From Rutstroemia sp. NJR-2017a BVV2 (Eukaryota; Ascomycota; Leotiomycetes; Helotiales; Rutstroemiaceae), in contig NJPS01000034.1 in assembly GCA_002946415.1 (NCBI GenBank), positions 124,001 through 188,000 of the forward strand: a stretch of DNA of 64,000 bases, read 5' to 3'. Made by a program: the position numbers and the translations under genes. Below the pieces are notes generated by a model. It was not told where the DNA came from, did no database searches, and worked only from the letters and a program-made list of their open reading frames with translations. Position 1 is the first letter of the stretch. Each line of letters starts with the position of its first letter. Below, piece by piece: positions 1-11,748 of the stretch.

Positions 1-539
1 CGCGAGGCGAATGTTTCTGGACTCACTAATTTGATAGGTGTTGCCAGACGTCGGATTAAAAAGCAAGTAACTGCAAAATGCAACATGCAAAATGAATCAT
101 ATACAGCACACACGAGACTTTTATATTATGCTTTGTGCTCTGTCTGATACACCATCGAAATCGACGATACCTCAAGCTCAAGCCCCCAACCTCCACCGCA
201 CCCGCAAGCACAACCTCAACCTCAACGACGTCTTTCTCAATCGGGCAATCCTTCCTTCATAACCGTCTTACCCCGTCAGACACCTTCCTTCGTGGCATCT
301 GCTTCGTACACGCATTGCGAAGGAGTGGTTCCCTGGCTTACTCTACTTGTACATACATTATCGAATTTCACACCATTCTCTGACCCAGAAACCTAAACCC
401 AGCTTTCCAGCCATACTCCGGCGGAGGTCAAGGCGTCCCTGGCTTCCATTCCACGCTTCTGTTGTCTCAATCTCTCAGACCAAGACCGCAAGACCCAGAA
501 CCCAAGGGGACCCATCGATCCCCATACCTTTTAAAGCAA

Positions 540-1330
540 CACCGGGTACATTGCCAACTACTCTCTTTTACTACTCTTTTCCCCTTCTGCCCTCTGCGTT
601 CTCCTCTTTTTCCTTCGATTCACGATCTTTCGCATAGCGTCGCTGCTACCGCTCATTCCTCACCCCCAATCCTAACTACTTGGCGCCTCCTTGAAAATAC
701 CGCTCGATTCCTGAACTGCTTTCATCAATTTCATTTGCAATTCCTTGCGTCTAGTCTACTCCTTACACTTTGTTCTCTTTTCTTCGCTTTTCTACTTCCT
801 TTGTCAATCTTTCTTTACCGCTAGGCCGTCTTGCCACTTTCTGTCCTTTCCGATACCCAACATCGTCGTCGCAGTCGTCTATTTGCCTCCTTTTGAAAAA
901 GGGAAAAGAAAATCAAAAGCAAAAAGAGTGTATTCTTTAGACAACATAGACGGGTTTAGAATTGGTGTTCGTTAAGAAAGCTGTCAGGCTACACGAAAAG
1001 GTATGTGTTGCGAGTACTCGGCATTTTGCATCGTATATCACAAACATCCATACACCCGGCATTCGAAAGCTCCTCGAATGAGGTGCACAAGGCAAAATGC
1101 CTCTTCCCGTAACCGAATGATCTGTTAATCACGGCCTCATTCGTTGTTTGTTCACACAAGGACTCTCGGAGTCCAAATAATAGAAGGAATTACTAACACA
1201 CAAATCGTTCTTAGGTTTACCTTCTTAGACTACGGTGTGGTCCTTTCTAATAATAACAGCTTCACATACCGAGTAACACTTCTTGAAATAAAAGACATTC
1301 AAGCCGAGCTGAACTGAACGTCGCATAAAA
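540..1330 (+). promoter_or_regulatory. Pyrimidine-rich promoter and 5' leader of the SOK1-like gene, with a likely leader intron
   Basis: The stretch from about 540 to 900 is strongly C+T rich, as in promoters of highly expressed filamentous-fungal genes. A consensus donor (GTATGT) at 1001 and an acceptor (TTCTTAG) ending at 1214, with a CTAAC branch point at about 1192-1196, suggest a 214-nt intron in the 5' untranslated leader. Short ORFs here show no protein-like composition. Positions 1-539 hold nothing I recognise. The transcription start cannot be fixed from sequence. Confidence 0.5.
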
Positions 1331-3423
1331 ATGGAGCACGGTGCAAAGAGAGGCCGCGGGGATAGCATAACAAGCCCCGAACGGGCTACTACGGGCAGTG
1401 ATGGAAGAGCCATGCCAGAACCTCAAGTGGAAGACCGACCTCAGGATTCCGGAGAGATGAACACCCACCACGAACCTCAAGTATATGGCCATCAGCCCTC
1501 TACTACTTGCTCTTCCAACACTCCCGCCGCAGCCTCAAGTCAGGGGCCTAGGAATATCCCTACGACAGGTTCCTCGACCACACCGAGAACGACACAAGCT
1601 ATCGCCAAGCCAGTGTTAGAGCCCCCGGTGACCAAGGGAACATTAAGTGAACTGGACGTCAACAAAATTGTGCATAATCCTAAACTCCGACACGATATAA
1701 ATTTCGATCCTGATTTACATTTCAGGCCGAACCTGGACGGAGAGAAAGGCCGAAAGAAGACACAGAAAGCCAATGAATTTTGGGACACGATGCGTTTACA
1801 GCTGCAAGGATTTCTCACGGATCGAGAGCTATTTGAGAAAGACTTGGGAGACACAGAGTGGTGCTTGCCAGCAACCTTAAAGGCCATTAGAGGCATCTTA
1901 GAAACACTCGTTCCTCAGAGGGATCGATCATCTGTCGAAGAAACTTTTAACGTCGATCTACTCATGCAGCAATTCCGAAAAGGTGTAGCCGACTTGGAGA
2001 AGCTTGCATTATGGTTATCACAACTCCTGAAGTGTCACTGCGCTCCGATGCGGGATTCTTGGGTGGATGAAATGGTTGTTCAACTTAGCAACGGCAACAG
2101 AAATTGGGACATAGGTATGCTAGTTTCGGGAATGCGGAATCTGCTTGGTGTTTTGGAAGCTATGAAACTTGTAAGCTTGAATCCCAAACTGGACTCTTTT
2201 CTCTCAGATCACTGTTCTAACATGAGATCTAGGACGTTGCTAATCATCAAATTCGATGCTTACGACCGCTTCTCATCGAGGATACGGTCCAATTCGAGCA
2301 AAAATTCTTCATGAGAAAAATTGCAATGGGTAGAGTAGATGTCGATTCGGCACGGGAGTGGTTCAAACGAGCGGGAAGCTTGCCAGACATCGTAGCTCTT
2401 GACGGCTCGGCATACTCGCAAGGAAACACGTGGGACTTCATGAAAGCACTTGTAAATTTGACTTTGCCATCCAGAGCCTCCGAACCGGCCCCACACACGT
2501 TCCTATTCGATGAAGAGCGCCTCGTCAAACTTCGTTCGGACATGTTAGATTTGATCAATCTCGAGATCTGTATGCACATGTACCGCAAGCTCGAAGCCAC
2601 GTGCAAATCAAACGAATCGAGATCCGTACCACAAGACGATACACCGACCACTTCTTCATACATCTCATCGCCGGCAGATGAGGGTATTCTCTCTGCTCCT
2701 ACAGTACCTTCGGAGAATGACTTTACAACGAAACGGAAGTACAGTAACTTTGCGAGAGAAAGAGGGCAATTTGTGCAGAACTTTGGTCGACAAGTATGGC
2801 TCCCCGAAGACGAAACAATGGATTCAGCAACGTCGAGTCCTCGCTCATCTCCATCGACGACGTCCTCCACACCAGAGACATATCCTCCTACGCCATTATA
2901 TTTATCTCTACAAAATTCGGATAGCTCTTCGCAGGTTCGCGCGTCGCTTCAAGCTCTACTTGCTTCTTCATCCTCTCACAACAGATGGAAGGAACTGTCA
3001 TCGAATATCGCCTTACAGATCCTTCGCTCTACCCCGACTCCTATGAATCGTCTCCTTAACTTCGAAAAACACCTTACATTCCATCTTTCGAATTCAAGCT
3101 CCAAGGTGTACTTAGAGGCGGAGGCACGAGTCCTAGCCAAGCTCTTCCCAGAGCTGCAAAAATTGGTCGATAGATACACACCACTCACCAGCTTACAAAT
3201 TTTCGAAGCCGCTACATCACCGAAACCCATTCCTGGATTGATTAGCGGTGCTGCACAGTCAAATGGTCAAAAAGAAGAAATTGTAGAGGTTGCCACTCGA
3301 ATTGCTCATATTGGTATTTTACATTGGAGAGTTTGGGCCCCATTGACCTATCTTTTCGATCCCGATGCTGAGGAGGACGGAGACATCGTAATGAGACAAG
3401 ACTCTGATCCAGCTGTTGAATGA
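1331..3423 (+). CDS. sok1: SOK1-like protein, TCP11 (T-complex protein 11) family
   Basis: Two exons, 1331-2170 and 2233-3423, with a 62-nt intron (GTAAGC donor, TTCTAAC branch point); the join keeps the frame and gives 676 residues. The first 110 residues are low-complexity (Ser/Thr/Pro). From about residue 110 the protein matches my memory of the TCP11 fold: a helical region with conserved NFDPDLHFRPN-like and FWDTMRLQL-like blocks, then a second helical half after a Ser-rich linker. In yeast SOK1 suppresses loss of cAMP-dependent protein kinase, so a role in cAMP/PKA signalling and growth is likely by family. The start is the first ATG in the frame, preceded by AAAA. Family assignment is confident; cellular role is inferred. 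Confidence 0.85.
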
Positions 3424-4944
3424 TCATGAGTCTCTCATTTTCTGATTTAGAGAGGAAAAAGTCGGTGTACCCGTATAGGCACACCGAAATTGAAAGGAGG
3501 CTAAGTGCCTCGCCGAACCACACTATATTATGTATGTTTCGGAATACGTTATGGCGACAGTGCTCGTCCGAAAAAGGAAACATCTCCAAAATTGGCCGAC
3601 CAAAGCAGTCATGCGACGACGCACATTACATGTCGGCAGCCACCGATTTCTTTTCTTTACCTAGTATGTTATCATATTTGCATTGCAATCCGGAGTCATC
3701 AGGAAGGGCTGGGGAAGGGTTCCGGTTTTGCATATTGGCATTTCCATCATATTTTCATTCTGATACCCAGCGTCTTTCGTTTCAGTTCTTTTTCACCAAA
3801 CATCAACAATGGTGCTTTGTACATTATTACTTTGCCGCTCTGGTTTCAGGGAGGACCAAAAACTGGCGCGTTTATGGTTGAGACGATGGAAATCCCTTTA
3901 CTCTGGTCATTTTTAATGGTCATTAGATAGGTCTTTTTGGGGTATGACTTTTGGAGGGTATTTTGCTTTTGCGATCTGGGCGCATTCTTTGCCAATGGGG
4001 CAAGTTATGGATGGTCTTTTGGGTGTTTCTGCGGGATTGGATTGGATAAGGGAGCGTATATCTTAGATCTTTTTAGACTTTGCGCAGGCTAATAAGGTGA
4101 GTCGAAGAGGAAATGGTAGGCCAAGGAGAAGAATGCATAGACATTTGTATATTTGATCAGTTGGGGGATGGCCTGGAAGATAGTGGAATAAAAATGAAGT
4201 TGTTCTCTATGTTTTCCGTCACATTGGGGAGGATTGACCGACTTGTCTTCTATATATCATGGCTCAAGACCGTGGCAAGTGCCTGTGATATCCTTTACTT
4301 CATGGGCTATGAGCTCTAACTATCTAGATATATCCAAAATGCGCATTTGATATCGACGAAAAGGGAAAGTAAGCACATGACAATCACTTCCATGGCCGAC
4401 AGCGGAGTAGTAGACTTCCGGATAAGTTCATCCAGCCTATCATTAGGCGGAGTTGCAAAATATCCCCACTTTCCGGGAAACCTACCCTTCTAGAACACAG
4501 CACGTCATGGAGCTTCCGAATAGCACATGCAAAAAAGAGGCGTCTTTCTTCCTTTGCGTGGGATAGAAAACCATATACCAATCAAATGGTAGTATTTTCT
4601 ATCCAACTTGGCCGCTAAGATGCAATCAACCAATTGCGTCTCATGAGCCCGGTCCAACGGCCAAGTATAGCGGCCTGACTCATTGACTCCGTTACTGACG
4701 TCCCCTCCACAAACCATTTGGTACCTGGAGTTGGGAATCTGTGTGGGTATTTGTGTAATCTTTTTTCTTATTTTGACGACAGCAATATTAGACAGTGAGA
4801 GTGCTCTTGTGTGTTTTTATTCATGTTTGCGGTGCTTGGCTTGCACAGCGGCGTTTTAATCCGAACGGGTCTAGACGAGGAAACATCCATATCCATTCTG
4901 CAGAGTGCGATGATTCTTTGCAGTACCCAAAGAATCAAGTCATC
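3424..4944. other. Intergenic: SOK1-like 3' flank and transporter promoter
   Basis: About 1.5 kb. Short ORFs are present on both strands but have no domain-like composition or supporting splice signals. The T-rich part near 3700-4300 fits a 3' untranslated region. No repeat or RNA gene recognised. Confidence 0.5.
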
Positions 4945-6573
4945 ATGTCGCGACACCATGCTAGTTCCTCAACTTCCAAATTCAACTTCAATCTCGAAAT
5001 GGACGAGAACGAACCCGAGCATTCGCATTTGCATGACATACCCTCCAACTTCGATATCGCTCTAAACGGCAGCTCGAATCCTCCGTACCCTTCGTACCTC
5101 GCCCCCAAAACCGATAACAACCCCCCTCCACACTCCCACCCCCACTCTCTCGTCTCCTCGCGAAACCCCTCCCCCTTTCCCACTCTTTCTCCACCTAACA
5201 ATGCCCGCTTCTCCCCACTCCGCAATTTCTACACCCGCTACTCGGGGCTGCTCCTCGTGACGGTCTCGCAGCTATTCGGCGCGCTCATGAACGTCACCAC
5301 GCGCCTGCTCGAGCTCGAGGGCGACGGCATGCATCCCTTCCAGATCCTGTTTGCCCGCATGGGCCTCACGATGTTGTGCTGCTGCACGTGGATGTGGTGG
5401 AAACAGGTCCCGGATTTTCCGCTCGGGAAGAGGAGCGTTAGGGGTTTGTTGGTTGCGAGGGCTTGTTCGGGGTTTTGGGGCATTTTTGGAATGTATTGTG
5501 AGTGTTGGTTTTGTTGCTGCTTTGGAGGGGGGGTGGTTTGATTGGGGGTTTTGTGGAAGGGGATGAGTGGGAATAGATGGGAGTGAATGAGATGTACTAA
5601 TGAGTTGATAGACTCCCTTCAATATCTACCAGTAGCAGACGCGGTGGTCATCACCTTTCTCGCTCCCTCCGTCGCTAGCTACGCTTGCTATATTTTCCTC
5701 CATGAACCCTTTCCCCGCTCAGCTCAATACGCATCATTCATTTCCCTCCTCGGCGTAATCCTCATCGCCCGACCGACATCATTTTTCTCCTCCTCATCTC
5801 CTTCCCCCTCACCTGCCTACCCCCCCTCAAACACCACCACCTCCTCTCCCGCTCCCTACGACTTCCCCTCCCCCACCACCCCCCAACGCCTCTCCGCCAT
5901 CTTCTTCGCCCTCCTCGGCGTGCTCGGCTCCGCCGGCGCCTACACCTCCATCCGCCTCATCGGCAGCGACGTACACCCTATGATCTCGGTCAACTACTTC
6001 GCGTTCGTGTGCACGCTGGTCAGTGTCGGGAGTCTGGTTTTCAGCGGCTGGGTCGATTGGATCGAGACGGTGGAGTTTCGGCTGCCGACGGGGGGGAGGC
6101 AGTGGGGTTTCTTGATCGCATTGGGGGTTGCGGGGTTTGTGATGCAAGTGTTGCTTACGATGGGGTTGAGTGGGAGTGGGGGTGGGAGGGAGGGGGAGAG
6201 GGAGAGGGAGGGGAGAAAGAAGGAGAAGAAGAAGCCGGGGAAGGAGATGAATATGGTGTATTTGAATATGCTGTTTGCGATGGGGTTGGATAAGTTGGTG
6301 TTTGGGATCACGCCGGGGGTGTGGAGTTTGATGGGGAGTGGGCTGATTTTGGGGAGTGCGGTTTGGGTTGCGGTGGAGAAGGGGGAGGATGGGGAGGGAG
6401 ATAGGGGGAGGGGAGGGAGGGAAGCCCGGGGTGTGGAGTTAAGCGAGGAGGTGGGGGATGAGGAGGAGAGGGTAGGGATGCTGAGGGGAGGTTCGGAGAG
6501 GGATGGGGATGCGAATGGGATTGTGGTTGCTGAGGAGGGGGGAGAGATGCGGATGAGGGAGGGGAGTAGGTGA
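4945..6573 (+). CDS. EamA/DMT-superfamily transporter (SLC35G-like)
   Basis: Exons 4945-5497 and 5612-6573 (114-nt intron, GTGAGT donor, TACTAAT branch point) give 504 residues. The join rebuilds the conserved GMYYSLQYLPVADA block of drug/metabolite transporters. An N-terminal cytosolic tail of about 90 residues rich in Ser, Pro and His precedes roughly ten hydrophobic segments in two EamA repeats. An upstream in-frame start at 4795 is possible, but the ATG at 4945 has the better context. Two unusual low-complexity insertions, Gly/Glu/Arg/Lys-rich, lie before and after the last two membrane segments and are encoded by very G-rich DNA (about 6170-6240 and 6380-6420). The substrate cannot be told. 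Human SLC35G members are plasma-membrane or ER proteins; location here is unknown. Confidence 0.85.
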
Positions 6574-8239
6574 GATTGGGTGGGGCGGGATGGAGAATTG
6601 GAGTATATGCGGAGTTGGACCTTACATACACATATATACAGCCTAGATCTTCTTGAAATACATATAGATCATATACAGAGACAGATAATCACATAAATTA
6701 CTTAGCTAGTATTAAATAAATATCAACAGGCACATCCACGAAAGAGTGAGGTACTCCAACCTGAGTCTGGAATATATGTAACCCTCCCAGATTCATCTAG
6801 AGGAGAGAGTAGCATCAAGAATCGATAGACATCCAGTGGACAAATCCAGAGTCAGAACGAAACATTGGACGAATGACTGAATAAGACTACAGCATAAACC
6901 CACAAAGACCTTCAATTCACTTATCAACAAAATTAGCTACACCCAATAAGTACAGCAGAGCTATATAATATCCTCTCCCAGCCCATACTTTAGTGGAATC
7001 AAACTGAGACCAGAAAAACACATATTCAACATACACATTGCTCGTACTGTATATGTAAGTGAAGTCTCAGATCTAAGTCAGTGGTCGGAAGAAATTGTTG
7101 CGGGTTATTGGGGTTCTTGAGGGCGTGAGGGGAGGGTATGATATGCTGGGGGAGGAGGAGATGGCAGTGGGGAGGAGGGAATGGCAGTGATGGAGTTGGT
7201 ATGCGGCGAAGAGATGGAAATGACAGCGGAGATATAGCATAGCAGGAGGATAGGAAAGAAAAAACCACGACATTGCAGCCTACTATTATATCCCGACTTT
7301 CACTGCTGTCGATATACATATCGCTGTCGAAACTGAACAGAAGATGACTGACTAACTCACTATCTCCCGATATGGTATACCTATATTTCCACAATGTACC
7401 GAGACATAATCGCTGTAACGAAGCCTTGACTAAATCAATCCATGGGCCCTTTTTGCTTGGTAGGATAGGAGTTGAGAGATCATGTTTCTTTTGTCGATGT
7501 ATGTGCTTTTATAGCAAGGAAAGGAATTTGTGAAAGAGCAGGAGGTAGTTAATAGTAGTGAATAGGATGTTTTGGGTTGGAGGTGATGTTTTGAGTTAGA
7601 GGTAAGTGAAGTGAATGCCATGGTAGCGATGAAGTGCATTTTTCCAATCATGTATTCCGTTTTGGCAGAAACGTAGTGTGTGATCCATGCAGGATTAAAC
7701 TGACTTCACTCAGCGAGTAAAACGGTCGAGTAGTGATGTGGACTGCTCGAGATTGTTTGCCTAGGTGATGGACAAGAAACAAGGAGTGAGGGGAAAGGAG
7801 AGAGAAAGACATTCTCTTTGCGATCTTGTCTTCCCTGTAGCAGTGTAAAAACTGACAGGGAGAGCATCTGAGCAATGCTGCCACCTACAGGCGTTATAAT
7901 TTCGCCTAGTGTTAATGTCTCGTTTGAGGAGAACAGCTAGAGTTGCCTTGTCTCGAAACTCAAAATTGCTCAGATATCTCAGGGCCCAGATATCTCAGGA
8001 AGATATGCACATCATGGACTTCTCGCCGCAGGGAAAGCCGAACAACAATCCAATGTGTTGCTCCACTTAAGACAATGAATAGAAAAGGTATAAGCCATCC
8101 GAGGAATAATGTAACCAGCAATTGAAATGACTTCATTCTGTATGTAAGTAACTCCAGGGTATCATGCAATAAACCAAAACTCCTAATCCCCATTAATCTC
8201 CAGCATAAAAACACTCCATAACCATCCCCAAACCCCCCT
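6574..8239. other. Intergenic region between convergent genes, no gene seen
   Basis: About 1.7 kb between the convergent transporter and TAF13 genes. ORFs are short and AT- or C-biased. A 13-bp direct repeat (CAGATATCTCAGG) occurs twice within 7972-8001. Nothing else recognised. Confidence 0.5.
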
Positions 8240-8720
8240 TTACTTCCCCCCCTTAACCGCATCCAAAACATCATCCTCCGCCCCCAACGTCTCGACATTC
8301 ACCTTCCCCGACGTCTTCGCAATCTTGTCATCAGTCGCATCAAACGTCTTTTTGGCCTCATCAATCTCATTCTTCTTCGCAAAGATTTCCTCAATCTTCC
8401 CCAGATAAGCGGGATTCTTCCGACATGCAAACTTCACGTCGTCTAGTTTGACCTTTTGCCGTCCGGCTGCGTGCGCGGCGCGAGCGGCTTCAAAACATAG
8501 CTCTACTATGAAATCGGTGGTTATTACGTCGAGCGTCTTGATGGTTGTGTCGAGGGAGTCGAAGACGTCGCCGTGGGCGAATAGGAATTGTCGCACTGGG
8601 TTGAGGGAGATAGGTTAGATTGTATTATGGGTGAGGGGGAGCTTGAGGAAACTCACTTTCTCCGTCGGAGAAGTTCTGCTGGCCGCGGTTCTTGCCGGCT
8701 CTGGCACGCGGTTCGGACAT
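8240..8720 (-). CDS. taf13: Transcription initiation factor TFIID subunit 13 (TAF13)
   Basis: On the minus strand, exon 1 is 8720-8657 and exon 2 is 8595-8240, separated by a 61-nt intron with a TCTAAC branch point; the product is 139 residues. Residues about 22-100 form a histone fold with the typical TAF13 blocks (MRQFLFAHGD, then DFIVELCFEAA, then KVKLDDVKFACRKNP). TAF13 pairs with TAF11 in TFIID and helps place TBP on core promoters in the nucleus. The acidic C-terminal tail is normal for fungi. The intron splits the ATG codon of the MRQF block, so exon 2 alone has no true start codon. It is divergent from the Kish gene, 415 bp away. Confidence 0.93.
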
Positions 8721-9135
8721 CTTTGAGGTTTATAATTCTCGCTCTTGAGTTTGTAGTAGATATGTAGCTTCGGAGAAGTCTACTAAAGGTTAAGAACTTC
8801 TTTCCGTTGTTGAACTTAACGCCAGCGAGTGATCCGATGAAGTTGATGGATGGTAGTAGACGTTCAGAAAAGGCGATGAGATTGCCTTAAAATAGATAGC
8901 TAGCAGGCTCAATCGAAAGAGCAGTTAAGAGAGTGTTAGTTAAGATCCAATTTATCGATAGAGAGCAACAGTAGAAGGTAGAAGTTGAGAAGGGACTGGG
9001 CTGTTTATAAGGTGGTCGGTCTATGGTTAATCCGACCCGACAGCTTTGCCTTGATTACATGTGAATGGAAATCTGGTCTGGATTGAGACCGAGAAATTCA
9101 GTTCAGTTGGATCATAGTTACAGCTGTATCCAACA
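8721..9135. promoter_or_regulatory. Divergent promoter between TAF13 and Kish genes
   Basis: The 415 bp between the two divergent start codons must hold both promoters. No TATA box or clear operator stands out. Confidence 0.5.
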
Positions 9136-9541
9136 ATGGTACGTATTTCTGCTACTGATAGTCTGCTCCTTATTTAGCAAAATCTTCATGGCCATAATAA
9201 AGCTAATACGGTTTCTATAGTCTGCGTTATTCAACTTCCAGTCAGCGCTGCTGGTGCTCCTCCTCCTCATTTGCACGAGCGCATACGCACATCAACTTTT
9301 CCCGAGTATTATGGATAGAAACAAGGAAGGGTATGATATGAGATATCTCTGAACTTCAATTTCGGTGCTGATGGATACTCTAGGACTTTCACAGGCATCT
9401 TCTGGAAGTGCGCGAGGATTGGTGAACGATTGAGTCCTTATATAAGTGTCTGTTGTGTTATTATGGCTGTAGGTTATATTGAAAGGACTTCAATATCATG
9501 AGAGCTAATGCGCATAGGTTTCTCTCTTCGCTGGCAACTAA
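9136..9541 (+). CDS. ksh1: Kish/TMEM167 family secretory-pathway protein (Ksh1)
   Basis: Four coding exons: 9136-9138, 9221-9330, 9384-9468 and 9518-9541 (introns of 82, 53 and 49 nt), giving 73 residues. The spliced product carries the family signature almost end to end: MSALFNFQS start, a hydrophobic segment [13 protein letters not shown], the DRNK motif, then [16 protein letters not shown] and a second membrane segment. Family members are small Golgi/ER proteins needed for secretion; yeast KSH1 is essential. The length matches the family (72-73 residues). The start codon stands alone on a 3-nt coding exon, so ORF-based gene calling would miss the gene. It is confident because all phases close and the protein aligns by eye along its full length with yeast and human Kish. 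Confidence 0.93.
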
Positions 9542-9910
9542 ATGCGACGGATATTTTGCACGGCGTTTGGGTTGATGGCTTGGTATCATGGAGCTTGATT
9601 GGGAGGGTGTGGCTTAAACAGAGAGCTTCATTCTTTGAGTGCTGCAGCAGTTACGAAAAGTCGGCGTCGATGTCTTTGTAACAATTATACATACAATGAA
9701 GCGCAGTATTAAACATCTCCCTTTGGTCTATCTGACTACCTTGCGCCATCCTTCCTAGTCCGTCTACCTGAACGCCGTCGCTATGATCAGTTCGAATAAT
9801 ACATGAAGTATACAAACCACTCTCACTCGAAGAATGGCTGAGTAATAATAATACTCCTAGCTCAAGGATTCCGCCCGCCCATCTGCCAGCGCTTGGGCGT
9901 CCACCGACTA
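9542..9910. other. Intergenic between convergent genes
   Basis: 369 bp between the ends of the convergent Kish gene and the minus-strand gene at 9911-10789. Nothing recognised. Confidence 0.5.
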
Positions 9911-10789
9911 TCACCTCAACGAGCTTTGGATGCTCGCTGTATCGATAGTCTCATTATCGCCCCAAATATCCCTACTTTCCTGCTCCACGGATCTCATAGC
10001 CATCGCAACCTCTTCCAGTTTAGCGACGACATCCAGTACGCCCTCGTTAACTCTGTGAAAGTACTTGTCGTTTGCCTCTCTTCTCTTCCTTGCCAGCACA
10101 ATATCTGCCTTTGTGTCTTCCTCCAATTTACTTCCCATCCTTTCGGCACCTCCGCGCCCACCACTGCTACCCTCTTTCGCCGTACTTGCAGCTGTGCTCC
10201 TCGCCCCATCAGTCCCAGTAGTAGCAGTCATCCCAGGTCCGTCCAATGCGCTTTTGCCCTCACTTCCTAATGCACCACCTCCTAGATCCTTCTTGCTCTC
10301 TTCTACTACATCGTCTGCCTCGCTCCTCGCCCACGCCTGCGCCAATGCGATCTGCGCCTTTCGCAATTCCTCCAATGCTCTGCTATGTTCGGGTCCAAAA
10401 ACATGCGTCGCATTTACTGCGCTCAACTCTACTTCTTCCAATGTACTTTGCATCTCAGCCCATAGCGCATCGGTCCTCGCAGCTTGTTTCTGACCTTCGG
10501 AAGGAGCCTGCACTCGAGGCACTGCGGTGCGGGGCATAGCTGACAGAGAAGAGTTGTCAAAAGGACCGTCGAGATCCGTTCCCAGAGGCAATCTTTGGGA
10601 GCGTTGACGATTGAGCGGAGTTCGTGTAGTCGGAGTACTAGGGTTCAGAGAGGATGATGAAGGGAGAGGCACAGCAGCAGCAGCTCCTGGTAATGATACG
10701 TAGGAGGCATTTTGAGAAGGAGGGCCAAGGAACAATGATGGTGGAGGTTCACGTAATTGCTTCGGCTTGGCTTTGGGAGACTGCGCCAT
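9911..10789 (-). CDS. Uncharacterised Ala/Ser-rich protein with helical C-terminus
   Basis: A single open frame of 292 residues from an ATG at 10789. I do not recognise the family. Residues 1-100 are Pro/Ser/Ala-rich and probably disordered; residues about 103-160 (TDALWAEMQSTLEEVEL... and ALEELRKAQIALAQAW) look strongly helical and amphipathic, perhaps coiled coil; a Gly/Ser-rich linker follows; residues about 220-280 (KADIVLARKRREANDKYFHRV... and VVAKLEEVAMAMRSVEQESRDIW) form another long helix. This layout suggests a subunit or adaptor of a larger assembly, but that is inference. Its promoter is shared with RPS23, 393 bp away, so it may be steadily expressed. Confidence 0.75.
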   Translation of the reverse strand: MAQSPKAKPKQLREPPPSLFLGPPSQNASYVSLPGAAAAVPLPSSSSLNPSTPTTRTPLNRQRSQRLPLGTDLDGPFDNSSLSAMPRTAVPRVQAPSEGQKQAARTDALWAEMQSTLEEVELSAVNATHVFGPEHSRALEELRKAQIALAQAWARSEADDVVEESKKDLGGGALGSEGKSALDGPGMTATTGTDGARSTAASTAKEGSSGGRGGAERMGSKLEEDTKADIVLARKRREANDKYFHRVNEGVLDVVAKLEEVAMAMRSVEQESRDIWGDNETIDTASIQSSLR

Positions 10790-11182
10790 ATCGGAATTTT
10801 GAACAGGAATGTGGATATGAGATTCAGGCTCAGAGAGCTCATTGATTGGAGCTTACTCGGAGCTTTGAATCGCCGACATCGTTTCCGTCGTATTTGATAC
10901 GCGTATTATGAGTCCTTGATTTTGAGGCATAAATGTCGAAACTCTGAGGCAACAATATTTGGGGCAGAAATTCGCTTAGTGCATTTTAGCTCGGCCACCA
11001 CTCTGTATTTCGAAAATATCGACCGTTCTCCAATTCCAGCTTTTGTAACGACAAATCGACAACAACATCACCCATCAATTCCCATTATCGCCATAAACCG
11101 GTACATACCCAATTCTCTCTGGAGTCACAAACTCGAAAGAAAAGAGTGAAAAGCTAATTCGAATTCTTCATCTGTAGCAATC
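10790..11182. promoter_or_regulatory. Divergent promoter of RPS23 and the 9911-10789 gene
   Basis: 393 bp between divergent start codons. It must drive a ribosomal protein gene on the right. A ~40-bp AC-rich stretch with CAACAACATCACCC sits about 120 bp before the RPS23 start. No firm factor site identified. Confidence 0.5.
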
Positions 11183-11748
11183 ATGGGTAAAGGAAAGCCT
11201 CGTGGTCTCAACGCCGCCCGCAAACTTCAAAACCACCGTCGCGAGCAAAGATGGGCCGATTTATCCTACAAGAAGCGTGCTTTGGGTACCGCTTTCAAGT
11301 CCTCGCCATTCGGAGGTTCTTCTCACGCCAAGGGCATTGTTCTTGAGAAGGTTGGTGTAGAGGCAAAGCAACCGAACTCTGCCATTCGAAAGTGTGTTAG
11401 GGTGCAGTTGATCAAGAACGGAAAGAAGGTTACTGCTTTCGGTATGTGGCAATCCTTTTCTTGAAGATGCGGGAGATGGAAATATCATGATATGCGCAAA
11501 TTGGAGCATACTGGGGCATATTCGGAGACTCTATTGTTATGCACAAAATACTAATGGCATTATTTACAGTCCCCAACGATGGTTGTCTCAACTTCGTAGA
11601 CGAGAACGACGAAGTTCTCCTCGCTGGTTTCGGTCGTAAGGGTAAAGCCAAGGGAGATATTCCTGGTGTGCGTTTCAAGGTTGTCAAGGTCTCTGGTGTT
11701 GGATTGTCCGCTTTGTGGAAGGAGAAGAAGGAGAAGCCAAGATCATAG
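11183..11748 (+). CDS. rps23: 40S ribosomal protein uS12 (RPS23)
   Basis: Exons 11183-11441 and 11570-11748 (128-nt intron, GTATGT donor, ACTAAT branch point) give 145 residues, the usual eukaryotic length. The protein begins [15 protein letters not shown] and contains the invariant [10 protein letters not shown] loop and the VPNDGCLN block directly after the splice junction. uS12 sits at the decoding centre of the 40S subunit and controls reading accuracy; the proline in PNSA is the residue hydroxylated in other eukaryotes by OGFOD1/Tpa1-type enzymes. The basic C-terminus (KEKKEKPRS) is typical. Confidence 0.97.

Noticed and set aside
3420..3930. Overlapping plus-strand ORFs of 141-153 codons behind the SOK1-like gene
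   Set aside because: T-rich composition, no domain-like blocks, and position in the expected 3' untranslated region.
5827..6631. Minus-strand and alternative-frame ORFs across the transporter
   Set aside because: They are His/Pro/Arg-rich shadows of the G- and C-rich coding tracts of the transporter.
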